Source: Trueperaceae bacterium
Lineage (GTDB): Bacteria; Deinococcota; Deinococci; Deinococcales; Trueperaceae
Length of the DNA stretch: 64,000 bases
Direction of reading: 5' to 3'
Assembly (NCBI GenBank): GCA_020354625.1
Contig: CP070651.1
Coordinates: 3,662,911-3,726,910, forward strand
In this document: positions 17,399 to 24,925 of the stretch, piece after piece
Layout: every line of letters starts with the position of its first letter
Numbering within the stretch: position 1 is the first letter of the stretch
The notes under the pieces: model-generated
What the model saw: only the letters and a program-made list of their open reading frames with translations
The model's database searches: none
What the model was told of the DNA's origin: nothing
Program-made: the position numbers and the translations under genes

Positions 17399-18394
17399 TC
17401 AGGTTGTGCTCGAGGGTTCGCTCTCGGCGAGAGGTAGATAGGGTTCGGCGTCGATTTCCCAATCGGAAGCGGCTGGTAGGCGCCGCTCTGCTGCGAGGGC
17501 GATCATGGCGCCGTTATCGGTCGTGAGTTCAAACGGTGGGAAGTGTACCCGAAGGCCTACTTGGCTGAAGCGTCTCCTGAGGCGCGAATTGGCGGCCACC
17601 CCACCTGCGACGACCAGGTCTTGGTGCCCCGTCGCGTTTGCGGCTCGCAGCGCGACCTCGATCAGGCTCTCGGTGACAGTTCGTTCAAAACTTGCAGCCA
17701 CGTCGGCCTTTGAGGCTTGAGGTTCCTTTTGCAAGAGTACGGCAACGGCGGTTTTAAGCCCGCTAAACGAGAAGTCGTAGCCGGCCTGACCACGGAGCGG
17801 AAGTTTGAAAGGGTAGGCTTGCTCATTACCTCGTTTGGCGAGGTTGCTCAGAGGAGGGCCTCCTGGGAATCCTAGGCCGAGGAGCCTGGCGACCTTGTCG
17901 AACGCTTCACCTGCAGCGTCATCTCGCGTTTTGCCGAGCTCGAGGTAACGACCTGGGGCCTCGACTTCAAACAGGCTGGTATGACCGCCCGAGGCGATCA
18001 AGCTCAAAAAGGGTGGCTCGAGTTCTCCTGTCGCGAGACAGGATGCGATGTGTCCCTCGAGGTGATGGATCCCCACAAATGTGAGACCGCGCGACCATGC
18101 CAGCGCCTTGGCGTAGGTGAGGCCGACGAGTAAGGCGCCGACCAGACCGGGTCCGTACGTTGCCGCAACCACATCGATGTCATCGAGTGTGACGCCGCCG
18201 CGTGTAAGCGCTTCGGAAACGACGTGATCGATGACGCTGAGGTGTTCACGGCTGGCCTGTTCCGGTACCACACCACCGTACTTGGCGTGCAAGTCGGTTT
18301 GCGAGGAGACGACGTTGGCGAGCACGACACCGTCTCTGACGATGCCTACGCCGGTATCGTCGCAAGAGGTATCGATTCCAAGGATCACCGGCAC
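17399..18394 (-). CDS. tsaD: tRNA N6-adenosine threonylcarbamoyltransferase
   Basis: A 331-aa TsaD/Kae1 ASKHA-fold protein. It has the N-terminal ILGIDTSCDDT, the iron-binding HHLEGHI (two His), the SGGHTSL nucleotide loop and the C-terminal LVVAGGVAANSRLR. TsaD transfers the threonylcarbamoyl group to A37 of tRNAs that read ANN codons, in a complex with TsaB and TsaE, which are not in this window. The GTG start is preceded by TATGCT with a 7-nt gap and no ribosome site, so the message looks leaderless. Confidence 0.96.
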   Translation of the reverse strand: MPVILGIDTSCDDTGVGIVRDGVVLANVVSSQTDLHAKYGGVVPEQASREHLSVIDHVVSEALTRGGVTLDDIDVVAATYGPGLVGALLVGLTYAKALAWSRGLTFVGIHHLEGHIASCLATGELEPPFLSLIASGGHTSLFEVEAPGRYLELGKTRDDAAGEAFDKVARLLGLGFPGGPPLSNLAKRGNEQAYPFKLPLRGQAGYDFSFSGLKTAVAVLLQKEPQASKADVAASFERTVTESLIEVALRAANATGHQDLVVAGGVAANSRLRRRFSQVGLRVHFPPFELTTDNGAMIALAAERRLPAASDWEIDAEPYLPLAESEPSSTT

Positions 18395-18401
18395 GTTTCA
18401 A

Positions 18402-18407
18402 AGCATA
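18402..18407 (-). promoter_or_regulatory. Leaderless -10 element TATGCT for tsaD
   Basis: TATGCT on the minus strand ends 7 nt before the GTG of tsaD. Confidence 0.6.
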
Positions 18408-18443
18408 TGCTTCATAGCGAGTCAGGGCAAGCGAGGGGAATAA

Positions 18444-18638
18444 GGTGATGAGGAATGAGTTATGAGTGATGAGAGGGTCGACACCAGCAGGGTAATGGGG
18501 AATGGGTGATGGGTAATGCGTGGAGTAACCGCGAAATAGTACGGTGTTGGAGATCATTGGTTTCGAAGGTACTACCGTCATAGTAGACGGGCCCAGCCGC
18601 GAATTTTGCAGCACCCATTACTCATCACTCATCACCCT
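18444..18638 (+). repeat. Intergenic repeat, copy 3
   Basis: The core (18490-18638) begins GGTAATGGGGAATGGG and ends GCACCCATTACTCATC. It keeps GATGGGTAATGCGTGG and CCCAGCCGCGAA. A second left-end-like block (GGTGATGAGGAATGAG, 18444-18473) lies just outside. The right end stops 8 nt before the -10 of the methyltransferase gene, so the element forms the upstream boundary of that promoter. Confidence 0.85.
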
Positions 18639-18645
18639 CTCTTGC

Positions 18646-18651
18646 TACACT
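18646..18651 (+). promoter_or_regulatory. Leaderless -10 element TACACT
   Basis: TACACT ends 6 nt before the GTG at 18658. It abuts the repeat copy that ends at 18638. Confidence 0.65.
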
Positions 18652-18657
18652 GGCCGC

Positions 18658-19773
18658 GTGAACGCCCTGGACGACTACCACGCCTTGCACCCCACCAGCC
18701 CCTTTGGCCGGGGACCGTTTTTCGTCAAACAGGGCATGCTCGGTTATCGCGAAGGCGATAGGGCGGTGGAGCTTCTGCTTCGCAAGGCCGATCTCGGTGG
18801 GAGGTGTCTGCTCGATGCCACGGGTACGGCGGGTGCCGTCGCTTTTTTCTGCCGGGGGTCGTTTGAGCGTACAACCGTGTTAGAGACCTCCCAGGCCTCG
18901 CTACGCTGCGCCGCAAGGACCTTTGTAGGCGATCCGAAGGTCTCTATCAGAGCCGGGACACTCTGGGACTTGCCTGCGGGGCAGTCGGAGGTGGTCTGTG
19001 TTCTGCCTTCGACCGACAAGGGTTCTTTGCGGGTTCAAGTCGAGCTTGCTAGCGTCTGCCGGGCTCTTGCTAGAGGGGGAGAGGCCTTTTTGGTGATGCA
19101 CAAAGATCAGGGGGCGAAGCGTTACCAGAAGGCGGTAGAAGCGCTCTTCGATGATGTTGAGGTGCTGGCAAAAGAGGGTGGCTGGCGCTTGCTGCGTGCG
19201 AGAGCTTGCTCTTTTGATACCGGGATCGATCCCTGGCTCCCTTTTACGGTAGACGGGTTGCCGTTCCAGAGTCTTCCAGGGGTGTTCTCTGCCGGGAAAC
19301 TCGATCCGGGTAGTGCTCTCCTCTGGCAGGTTGCAAGGGGGATACCTACTCTCGGGACGCGTGTCCTCGATCTAGGTTGCGGGTATGGCTTTCTGGCCGT
19401 ACGGGTTGCACTGGAGGGTGCGCTTGTGACGGCGCTCGACGATGACCTCGCTGCGGTCTGCAGTACTCAGCGAAGCGCTAAGCTCAACCGGGTTCACCTG
19501 GAGGTAAGACATTCTGACGTGGATGCTGCCCTCGGCACCGAAGAACTCTTTGACGCGGTGGTGATGAATCCACCCTTTCACCTCGGAAAAAAGGTGAGGC
19601 TCGAGCTACCACAGGCGTTCATCGCAGCCGCCGAAAAGCATTTGAGACCGGGTGGTGAGCTCTTATTGGTAGCCAACAGAGCCCTGCCCTACGAAAGGAT
19701 CCTGGACAGCTGGAGTTCGATGGAGCTTGCAGCCGATACCCCGGCCTTTAAGGTTTTGCGGGCGGTGAAGTGA
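18658..19773 (+). CDS. RsmC/RlmG-like class I methyltransferase
   Basis: A 371-aa protein with two methyltransferase-like halves, as in RsmC. The C-terminal half carries the SAM motif LDLGCGYGFLAVRVA at about 239-253 and the catalytic VVMNPPFH, the N-PP-F form used by guanine-N2 rRNA methyltransferases. The N-terminal half is degenerate but keeps the fold. RsmC modifies G1207 of 16S rRNA; RlmG is a 23S relative, so the exact site is not fixed. The GTG start is set by TACACT 6 nt upstream; an upstream ATG in the same frame lies inside a repeat copy. The 3' end overlaps thrB by 26 bp tail to tail. Confidence 0.85.
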   Translation: MNALDDYHALHPTSPFGRGPFFVKQGMLGYREGDRAVELLLRKADLGGRCLLDATGTAGAVAFFCRGSFERTTVLETSQASLRCAARTFVGDPKVSIRAGTLWDLPAGQSEVVCVLPSTDKGSLRVQVELASVCRALARGGEAFLVMHKDQGAKRYQKAVEALFDDVEVLAKEGGWRLLRARACSFDTGIDPWLPFTVDGLPFQSLPGVFSAGKLDPGSALLWQVARGIPTLGTRVLDLGCGYGFLAVRVALEGALVTALDDDLAAVCSTQRSAKLNRVHLEVRHSDVDAALGTEELFDAVVMNPPFHLGKKVRLELPQAFIAAAEKHLRPGGELLLVANRALPYERILDSWSSMELAADTPAFKVLRAVK

Positions 19774-20650
19774 GCACTTCCGTTCGGTAGCCGCTCCCGG
19801 GCTCGAGCTCGATGACCTGTCCCGACGACCCGGCATACTGCCTGAGCCTCTCGATGCAACCGGCTTTGCTGCCGCTTGAACAGATCACGCCCAGGGTAGG
19901 TCCTGCGCCCGAGAGGAAGGTCGCATAGGCTCCGCGTTGGAGTAGTTCGGCTTGACACCCTTGCAATCCCGGGACCAGCTTCGCTCGGTAGGGCTCGTGA
20001 AGCGCGTCTTGTGAGGCTACCCGTAGCAGTTCTGGACGGTCGAGCACGACAGCTAGACCCCACAGCGCGGTTCTGCTGGTATTGAAGATCACGTCTTCCC
20101 GGCAATAGCTTTTGGGCAACACACTCCTCGCTTTCTCCGTCGGAAGTTCGAAGTCGGGGATGCCAAAAAGGAGAACCCAGTGCTGGGGGAGAGAGAATGA
20201 CTGACTTAGATAAGTGCCGGTCGATTCTTTAGCCGAGACCGTGAAACCGCCGTATACAGCAGGGCCCACATTGTCGGGATGCCCTTCCATTTCGGCGGTG
20301 AGCTGGAAAACGCCATCGGGGCCCAGCATTTCTTCCAGCAACATGTCGGCGACAGCCGCACCGGCTACCAATGCCGCTGATGAAGAGCCGAGACCCCTCG
20401 CCAAAGGGATGGGGTTTTCGACTTCGAAGGTTATGGTAGGCGCTTGTCTGCCGAACGCGGCAAAGGCCTGGCGGAAGCCTCGATGGATGAGGTTGTCGGG
20501 CGTATCGGGAATCCAGCCTTCACCGCGGTAGTGAAAGTGGTCTGTTGGAGAGAGCGACGCTTTCACCTCGAGGTAGAGTCCGACAGCAAGCCCGAGGCAA
20601 TCGAACCCCGGGCCTAGATTGGCACTCGTGGCTGGGACACGGACCCTCAC
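19748..20650 (-). CDS. thrB: Homoserine kinase
   Basis: A 300-aa GHMP-family kinase. The start MRVRVPATSANLGPGFDCLGLAVG is typical of ThrB when given in parts: VPATSANLG, then GFDCLG. The ATP loop PLARGLGSSSAA is near residue 85. It phosphorylates L-homoserine, the branch-point step to threonine. thrA and thrC are not in the window. The frame continues upstream inside the nnr gene, but the family N-terminus fixes the GTG at 20650. Its -10 (TAGGCT) straddles the nnr stop. The 3' end overlaps the convergent methyltransferase gene by 26 bp. Confidence 0.94.
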   Translation of the reverse strand: MRVRVPATSANLGPGFDCLGLAVGLYLEVKASLSPTDHFHYRGEGWIPDTPDNLIHRGFRQAFAAFGRQAPTITFEVENPIPLARGLGSSSAALVAGAAVADMLLEEMLGPDGVFQLTAEMEGHPDNVGPAVYGGFTVSAKESTGTYLSQSFSLPQHWVLLFGIPDFELPTEKARSVLPKSYCREDVIFNTSRTALWGLAVVLDRPELLRVASQDALHEPYRAKLVPGLQGCQAELLQRGAYATFLSGAGPTLGVICSSGSKAGCIERLRQYAGSSGQVIELEPGSGYRTEVLTSPPAKP

Positions 20651-20657
20651 CCTGTGC

Positions 20658-20663
20658 AGCCTA
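20658..20663 (-). promoter_or_regulatory. Leaderless -10 element TAGGCT for thrB
   Basis: TAGGCT ends 7 nt before the thrB GTG and overlaps the stop codon of the upstream nnr gene, so thrB may have its own promoter in spite of tight packing. Confidence 0.5.
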
Positions 20664-22154
20664 ACACGTGAGTGCCTGCCACGCTTTGGGCAGTTTGGCA
20701 ATGAGATCACCTGCCGTAAGACCGTAGCCGTTTTCAGCCCCCGCCAGCTCTCCGGCCAGACCGTGCACCGTGACCGCCGCGCAGGTTCGGCCATATAGGT
20801 GCTCGATTCCGGTGAGCCAAGCACCGAGTAGGCCCGCCAAGACGTCGCCCGAACCCCCGGTGGCCATCCCAGGATGCCCACGGGTGCTCACCGCCGATTC
20901 GTTTTCGGGGGAGGCGATGACAGTCGTCGCCCCTTTGAGTACGACGATCGCACCCCAGTCGGCCGCTAAGTGGGTAGCAGCTGTTAACGGGTCGGCGCGA
21001 ACATCGGAAGCTCGTGTCCCCAGCAGAAGGGCCGCCTCTCCCAGGTGGGGCGTGAGGACGCAGCGACCGTGGTTCTTCACGGCCTGCCTGAGGCCGGCGT
21101 TCGGCACGAGCGCGCTGGCATCCAAGACAGACGGCACCGTGCGGTCGGACAGGATGGAAGGGATGAACGCCTCTGCTTGTTTTGTGAGACCTGGTCCGAT
21201 CACCAAGCTCTGTGCCGCCTTTTCAGCGAGCGAGGCGAGAGTCTCCAAGGGCTTCTTTTGCCAGTTGAGGGGCCAGAACACGATCTCAGGCCAACTCCCC
21301 GCCATTCGAACTTCCGCAGCCAGGGTGACCAAGCCGGCTCCGGCTCGGTACGCTGCCCGGCAAGCGAGCTCTGCCGCCCCCAAGTACTCGGGGGATCCTG
21401 CCAGGACGGTGACGGTTCCGGCACTGTACTTGTGTACATCATCATCACGGATAGGGAGATGACGGGTTGCGTCGGTGTCGGTGAGGAGTCTGGTCTGACT
21501 TTGCGTTTCCAGGACGGTTTCTGGGATGCCGATCGTAGCCACCTCCCAGGTGCCGAAAGCGGATCTGGCAGGGTAGAAGGCGCTGGACAACTTCGGTCCG
21601 GCGAGCTGCAGGGTTCGGTCGGCTTCGATGTGTGGGCCGATAAGGAGTGGGTTGTCGGAGCTGACGCCACTCGGCACGTCTACGCTGAGAACGGGAACCG
21701 GAGCGTCGTTGGCCGTTTTGATGATGGCGGCAAGATTTCCGGCCAGGGGACGGCTGAGACCGCTTCCGAACAGGGCGTCGATGATCAGCTCGCTCTCTCT
21801 CACAGTCACCGACAAGGTTTGTGGGGTGAGGGTTTCGATCGAGGGTAGGTGCGCCAATAGTGAGGTTCTAGCCTGTCTCGCTTCCTCTGTGGTCGGCATT
21901 TCTCCTTCACGGGCCAGCTCGAGTACCTTTACGTTGTGGCCCGATTCGACCAGATGCCGGGCGGCGACGTAACCGTCTCCACCGTTGTTTCCCTTTCCAC
22001 AGAGCACGGTGATATGAGTCGCAGCCGGCCAGTGGCGAGTTGCTGTTTCGGCGACGCGACGCCCGGCATTTTCCATAAGAACCAGGGCTGGTATGCCCAT
22101 CTGTATGGCGGCTGCATCCGCTGATCGCATCTGATTGGCCGTAAAGAGTCTCAC
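20661..22154 (-). CDS. nnr: Bifunctional NAD(P)H-hydrate epimerase / ADP-dependent dehydratase
   Basis: A 497-aa two-domain repair enzyme. The N-terminal epimerase domain (YjeF_N, about 1-205) has GKGNNGGDGYVAARHL and VDVPSGV. The C-terminal dehydratase domain (about 215-495) has TPHLGE, VLKGATT and the catalytic GSGDVLAG segment. It restores NAD(P)H hydrates (damaged by heat or GAPDH) to NAD(P)H. The frame runs to a GTG at 22181, but the YjeF_N domain starts at VRLFTANQMR and a TAGACT lies 7 nt before the GTG at 22154. thrB follows, with its start 11 nt past this stop. Confidence 0.93.
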   Translation of the reverse strand: MRLFTANQMRSADAAAIQMGIPALVLMENAGRRVAETATRHWPAATHITVLCGKGNNGGDGYVAARHLVESGHNVKVLELAREGEMPTTEEARQARTSLLAHLPSIETLTPQTLSVTVRESELIIDALFGSGLSRPLAGNLAAIIKTANDAPVPVLSVDVPSGVSSDNPLLIGPHIEADRTLQLAGPKLSSAFYPARSAFGTWEVATIGIPETVLETQSQTRLLTDTDATRHLPIRDDDVHKYSAGTVTVLAGSPEYLGAAELACRAAYRAGAGLVTLAAEVRMAGSWPEIVFWPLNWQKKPLETLASLAEKAAQSLVIGPGLTKQAEAFIPSILSDRTVPSVLDASALVPNAGLRQAVKNHGRCVLTPHLGEAALLLGTRASDVRADPLTAATHLAADWGAIVVLKGATTVIASPENESAVSTRGHPGMATGGSGDVLAGLLGAWLTGIEHLYGRTCAAVTVHGLAGELAGAENGYGLTAGDLIAKLPKAWQALTC

Positions 22155-22161
22155 TCCTATC

Positions 22162-22167
22162 AGTCTA
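22162..22167 (-). promoter_or_regulatory. Leaderless -10 element TAGACT for nnr
   Basis: TAGACT on the minus strand ends 7 nt before the GTG at 22154. Confidence 0.55.
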
Positions 22168-22242
22168 CTGCTTGAACCCACAGTGAACCGCTTGTGTCAC
22201 GGTCTCGTCGCAAATCTCATAGCCCGGTCGGGATCGGATGCC

Positions 22243-22248
22243 TAGGCT
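22243..22248 (+). promoter_or_regulatory. -10 element TAGGCT for the lipoprotein gene
   Basis: TAGGCT ends 7 nt before the ATG at 22256. The gap also contains AGGAG, but it would lie at the very 5' end of the message. Confidence 0.5.
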
Positions 22249-22255
22249 AGGAGAC

Positions 22256-22696
22256 ATGAGAGGACTCTTTGCCATTTTCACTGTTTTTCTGCTCTTGACT
22301 TCCTGTGCTCCCACTGTCAAAAACGTCAGGCAACAAGTTTCAGGTGTCAAGAACGTCGCTTATCAGGCCGATGGTTGGGAGATCGTCCAGACGCTTGCCG
22401 AACTCGCCCCCCTGCTGCAACCGAGCGGAGCACACACTTTCTACGAGGCGCACGACGTGAGCGACAGGTCGGTGACCTTATCTGCAAGACCCATCGGCGG
22501 AGGCGCGATGTTTAGTGATATCAGGGCTTCTCGGGCCCAGGCGTTGTCGATCACCGTCTCCATAGCGGATCAGGGGGGATATGTCGTGGTGATCTTTGAG
22601 AACGATCCGCCCCGTGATCCGACTGCAAGATCGGCTCGAGATGATCTGATCGCTGAGATCGATGCCCGTTTCCGTCGCTTCGACGCCGAGAGTTAA
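22256..22696 (+). CDS. Small lipoprotein of unknown function
   Basis: A 146-aa protein with a lipoprotein signal peptide: MRGLFAIFTVFLLLTSC, with LTSC as lipobox and Cys17 as the acylated residue. The mature part of about 130 residues has no motif I recognise. It alternates strands and a final amphipathic helix (ARDDLIAEIDARFRRF). The start is the ATG at 22256; an upstream ATG at 22238 lies before the -10. The 300 bp after the gene (22697-22995) show no gene or structure. Confidence 0.7.
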   Translation: MRGLFAIFTVFLLLTSCAPTVKNVRQQVSGVKNVAYQADGWEIVQTLAELAPLLQPSGAHTFYEAHDVSDRSVTLSARPIGGGAMFSDIRASRAQALSITVSIADQGGYVVVIFENDPPRDPTARSARDDLIAEIDARFRRFDAES

Positions 22697-22995
22697 AGGA
22701 GTGCGCTTCCCACTTTGTAAGCAGGTCTGATCAGCTGGTTTCCCCTTCTTCGCACTTCTGGAGATAGGTGGACGCCCTGTTTCGTATCGACACGGGCTTT
22801 TGTCCCTAGCCGATGCGACCGTGTGGTACTAGGATGGGAGTAGGTTGCGCTGTGGGTTGGGTTGAGCGTTACTCGCCCTGCCGGTAGTTCGTTCAAGATA
22901 GAGTGGTACGCGTAGGGGGATCGTTCTGGTCGGTACCCCGGTGCACCGTCGACCAAGCCTCTGTCTAGAGTGGTTTGGAGGAGAGGAGCGCAACG

Positions 22996-23385
22996 GTGAA
23001 GCACGATGTCCGACTGAGCACGAACGATCTCGTGAGCGGTCTCAAACGATACCGAATCCTTGCGAGGCAGGACCTGCTGAGGGCGAAGTCTGTAGAGAAG
23101 CCGGAGGTGTGGCGCCGGCATGCCGAAGCGCGGCTCGATGTCTATTACGCCTTGACCAGGCTCGCCGAGAGGCGAACGCCTGAAGAGGTCGTGGCCAAGG
23201 CGGTCGAGCGGTATCGCGAGGTTCCGCTGGTGAGCGAAACGTTGCAAGAAAAGTACGTCCGCTTCGTGGCCGAAGAGCACGCGTTCGAGAACTTCTTTAA
23301 ACTCTGTGGTATCGAGCCCGAGGTTTCGAAGGAAGCGAGGCTACACCGCCCTAAAATCGTCGATGAGCCGCTGGCGGTATCGTAG
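22996..23385 (+). CDS. Hypothetical protein, 129 aa
   Basis: A helical, charged cytoplasmic protein I do not recognise. It has no signal peptide or membrane segment. GGAGAGGAG lies 7 nt before the GTG at 22996, a good ribosome site; a TTG at 22975 in the same frame is less likely. The coding character is supported by the strong ribosome site and by codon use like its neighbours. It sits alone between the lipoprotein gene and the convergent aldo/keto reductase gene. Confidence 0.6.
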   Translation: MKHDVRLSTNDLVSGLKRYRILARQDLLRAKSVEKPEVWRRHAEARLDVYYALTRLAERRTPEEVVAKAVERYREVPLVSETLQEKYVRFVAEEHAFENFFKLCGIEPEVSKEARLHRPKIVDEPLAVS

Positions 23386-23469
23386 TTTGCTGCTCGTGCA
23401 TCAGCTCGCTCTCATCAAAGCGTGGAGAAAATTCGTCTACCCGAATAGCATATTCGCTCGAGACTAGCC

Positions 23470-23493
23470 GCATGAACAAAGATCTGTTCATGC
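23470..23493. terminator. 9-bp hairpin between convergent genes
   Basis: GCATGAACA and TGTTCATGC are perfectly paired around a 6-nt loop, with no U-tract. It lies between the 129-aa gene and the aldo/keto reductase gene. The rest of 23386-23611 shows nothing else. Confidence 0.45.
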
Positions 23494-23611
23494 TCCTGTC
23501 GACCGGGCTCTTCTGAGGTATGGCACAGAGACCGTTTGTCGATATCGACCCTCTGGTGTTCTGATCTTGGCGGACCGAGTCGTAGCACCTGATGCCGATT
23601 GCAGGTCGAGC

Positions 23612-24559
23612 TTAGCTCGTCAAAATGGCTTCGATCTCCGCGGCCTTCTCGTCGAGTTCGACGTCGGCCGCCTTGAGGTTGTCACGTATCTGGTCTACTT
23701 TGGTCGCTCCTGTGATCACGCTCGAGACCCCCGGTTGCCGTAGTACCCAGGCGAGCGCCAGTTGGGCCCGGCTCACGCCTACATCATCGGCGACGGATTT
23801 GAGCGCCTCGACCTTGTGGCGATTCTCCTCGGTAAGAAATCGTTCGGCAGTCTGTTCCAGTTGGGCGAAGCGGCTCCCTTTGGGGATGCCGCCGTCGTAT
23901 TTACCGGTAAGCATTCCTTGCGCCAGGGGGCTCCACACTACCAGACCGATCCCTCTCGGCTCTGTGACCGGTAGGATTTCGTTCTCGACCCGTTCCCGGT
24001 AGAGCATCGAGTACTGCGGTTGCTCGGTAATGGGAGCGACCAATCCGTTGGCCTTGGCGTACGCGTGCGCTTCGGCGATCTGTAGGGCACTCCACTCGCT
24101 CGTGCCCCAGTACAGCGCTCGACCGCTACGAACCACATCGCTGAAAGCCTCTACGATCTCTTCCAGCGGCGTTTCGAGATCGAACCGGTGCGCGAAATAG
24201 AGATCCAGGTAGTCGGTCTGCATGCGCTCGAGCGATCTGTCGACCGACTCGAGCACGTGTTTGCGGCTCAGGCCACGGTCGTTGATGTTGTCCGACTGGG
24301 GCCAGTACACCTTGCTGGAGAGGACGAGGTGATGTCTGGGCACCCCGATGTCACCGAATACCTCACCCATCACCCTTTCCGCTCCACCTTGTGCGTAGGC
24401 GTCGGCGTTGTCGAAGAAGTTGATGCCTCCAGCGAGCGCCCTTTCGACGATCTTGGTGATCTTCTTTTTGTCCGTGACGCTGCCGCCGTACGTGATCCAG
24501 GCACCGAGGCTGATGACGCTGACTTTGAGACCGCTCGCCCCGAGGTTGCGGTATTTCAT
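23612..24559 (-). CDS. Aldo/keto reductase, potassium-channel beta-subunit type
   Basis: A 315-aa TIM-barrel oxidoreductase. The N-terminus (YRNLGASGLKVSVISLGAW) matches the AKR6/AKR14 group. The catalytic tetrad is visible: Asp in FFDNADAYAQG, the Tyr in the same segment, Lys in SSKVYW and the His in LYFAHRFD. The C-terminal GATKVDQIRDNLKA binds NADPH. Members reduce methylglyoxal and other aldehydes. The ATG at 24559 is chosen because GGAGGG lies 7 nt upstream; a longer frame to 24598 has none. Confidence 0.92.
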   Translation of the reverse strand: MKYRNLGASGLKVSVISLGAWITYGGSVTDKKKITKIVERALAGGINFFDNADAYAQGGAERVMGEVFGDIGVPRHHLVLSSKVYWPQSDNINDRGLSRKHVLESVDRSLERMQTDYLDLYFAHRFDLETPLEEIVEAFSDVVRSGRALYWGTSEWSALQIAEAHAYAKANGLVAPITEQPQYSMLYRERVENEILPVTEPRGIGLVVWSPLAQGMLTGKYDGGIPKGSRFAQLEQTAERFLTEENRHKVEALKSVADDVGVSRAQLALAWVLRQPGVSSVITGATKVDQIRDNLKAADVELDEKAAEIEAILTS

Positions 24560-24697
24560 GAGTAAACCCTCCTGCAAGTGACTGTACCCCCGAACCACTA
24601 GGGTAGTCGTTATCTTGGGTACGTTCGTTTCCTCGAGGTTTCAATATCAAGACCGCTGTTAGGTCAAGTAATCTTCCATGGCAATGCGTGAGAAAAG

Positions 24698-24851
24698 GGT
24701 AATGGGAAATGGGTGATGAGTAATGCGTGGGGCCACTGCAAAAGGTAAGCGCGGCTGAAGCACGGTTTCTTCGAAGATGCAACCGTCGGAGCAGACAGGT
24801 TCAGCCGGTTATTTCGCAACACCCATCACCCATCACGCATCACCCATTACC
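24698..24851 (+). repeat. Intergenic repeat, copy 4
   Basis: Begins GGTAATGGGAAATGGG and ends CATCACCCATTACC. Inside are ATGCGTGGGGCCACTGC, GGCTGAA, TTCGAAGATGCAACCGTCGG and TTCAGCC, so there is a second, inner dyad (GGCTGAA/TTCAGCC). It lies between the divergent aldo/keto reductase and methylmalonyl-CoA mutase genes. Confidence 0.88.
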
Positions 24852-24913
24852 GAGGTGCTCATAAAAACAAGAGTTCAGCACGACTGCTTTAGGGATTGGC
24901 CGTGGCCTAACGG

Positions 24914-24919
24914 TATAAT
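24914..24919 (+). promoter_or_regulatory. Leaderless -10 element TATAAT
   Basis: A consensus TATAAT ends 6 nt before the ATG at 24926. No ribosome site is possible in the gap. Confidence 0.75.
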
Positions 24920-24925
24920 TTCGCC

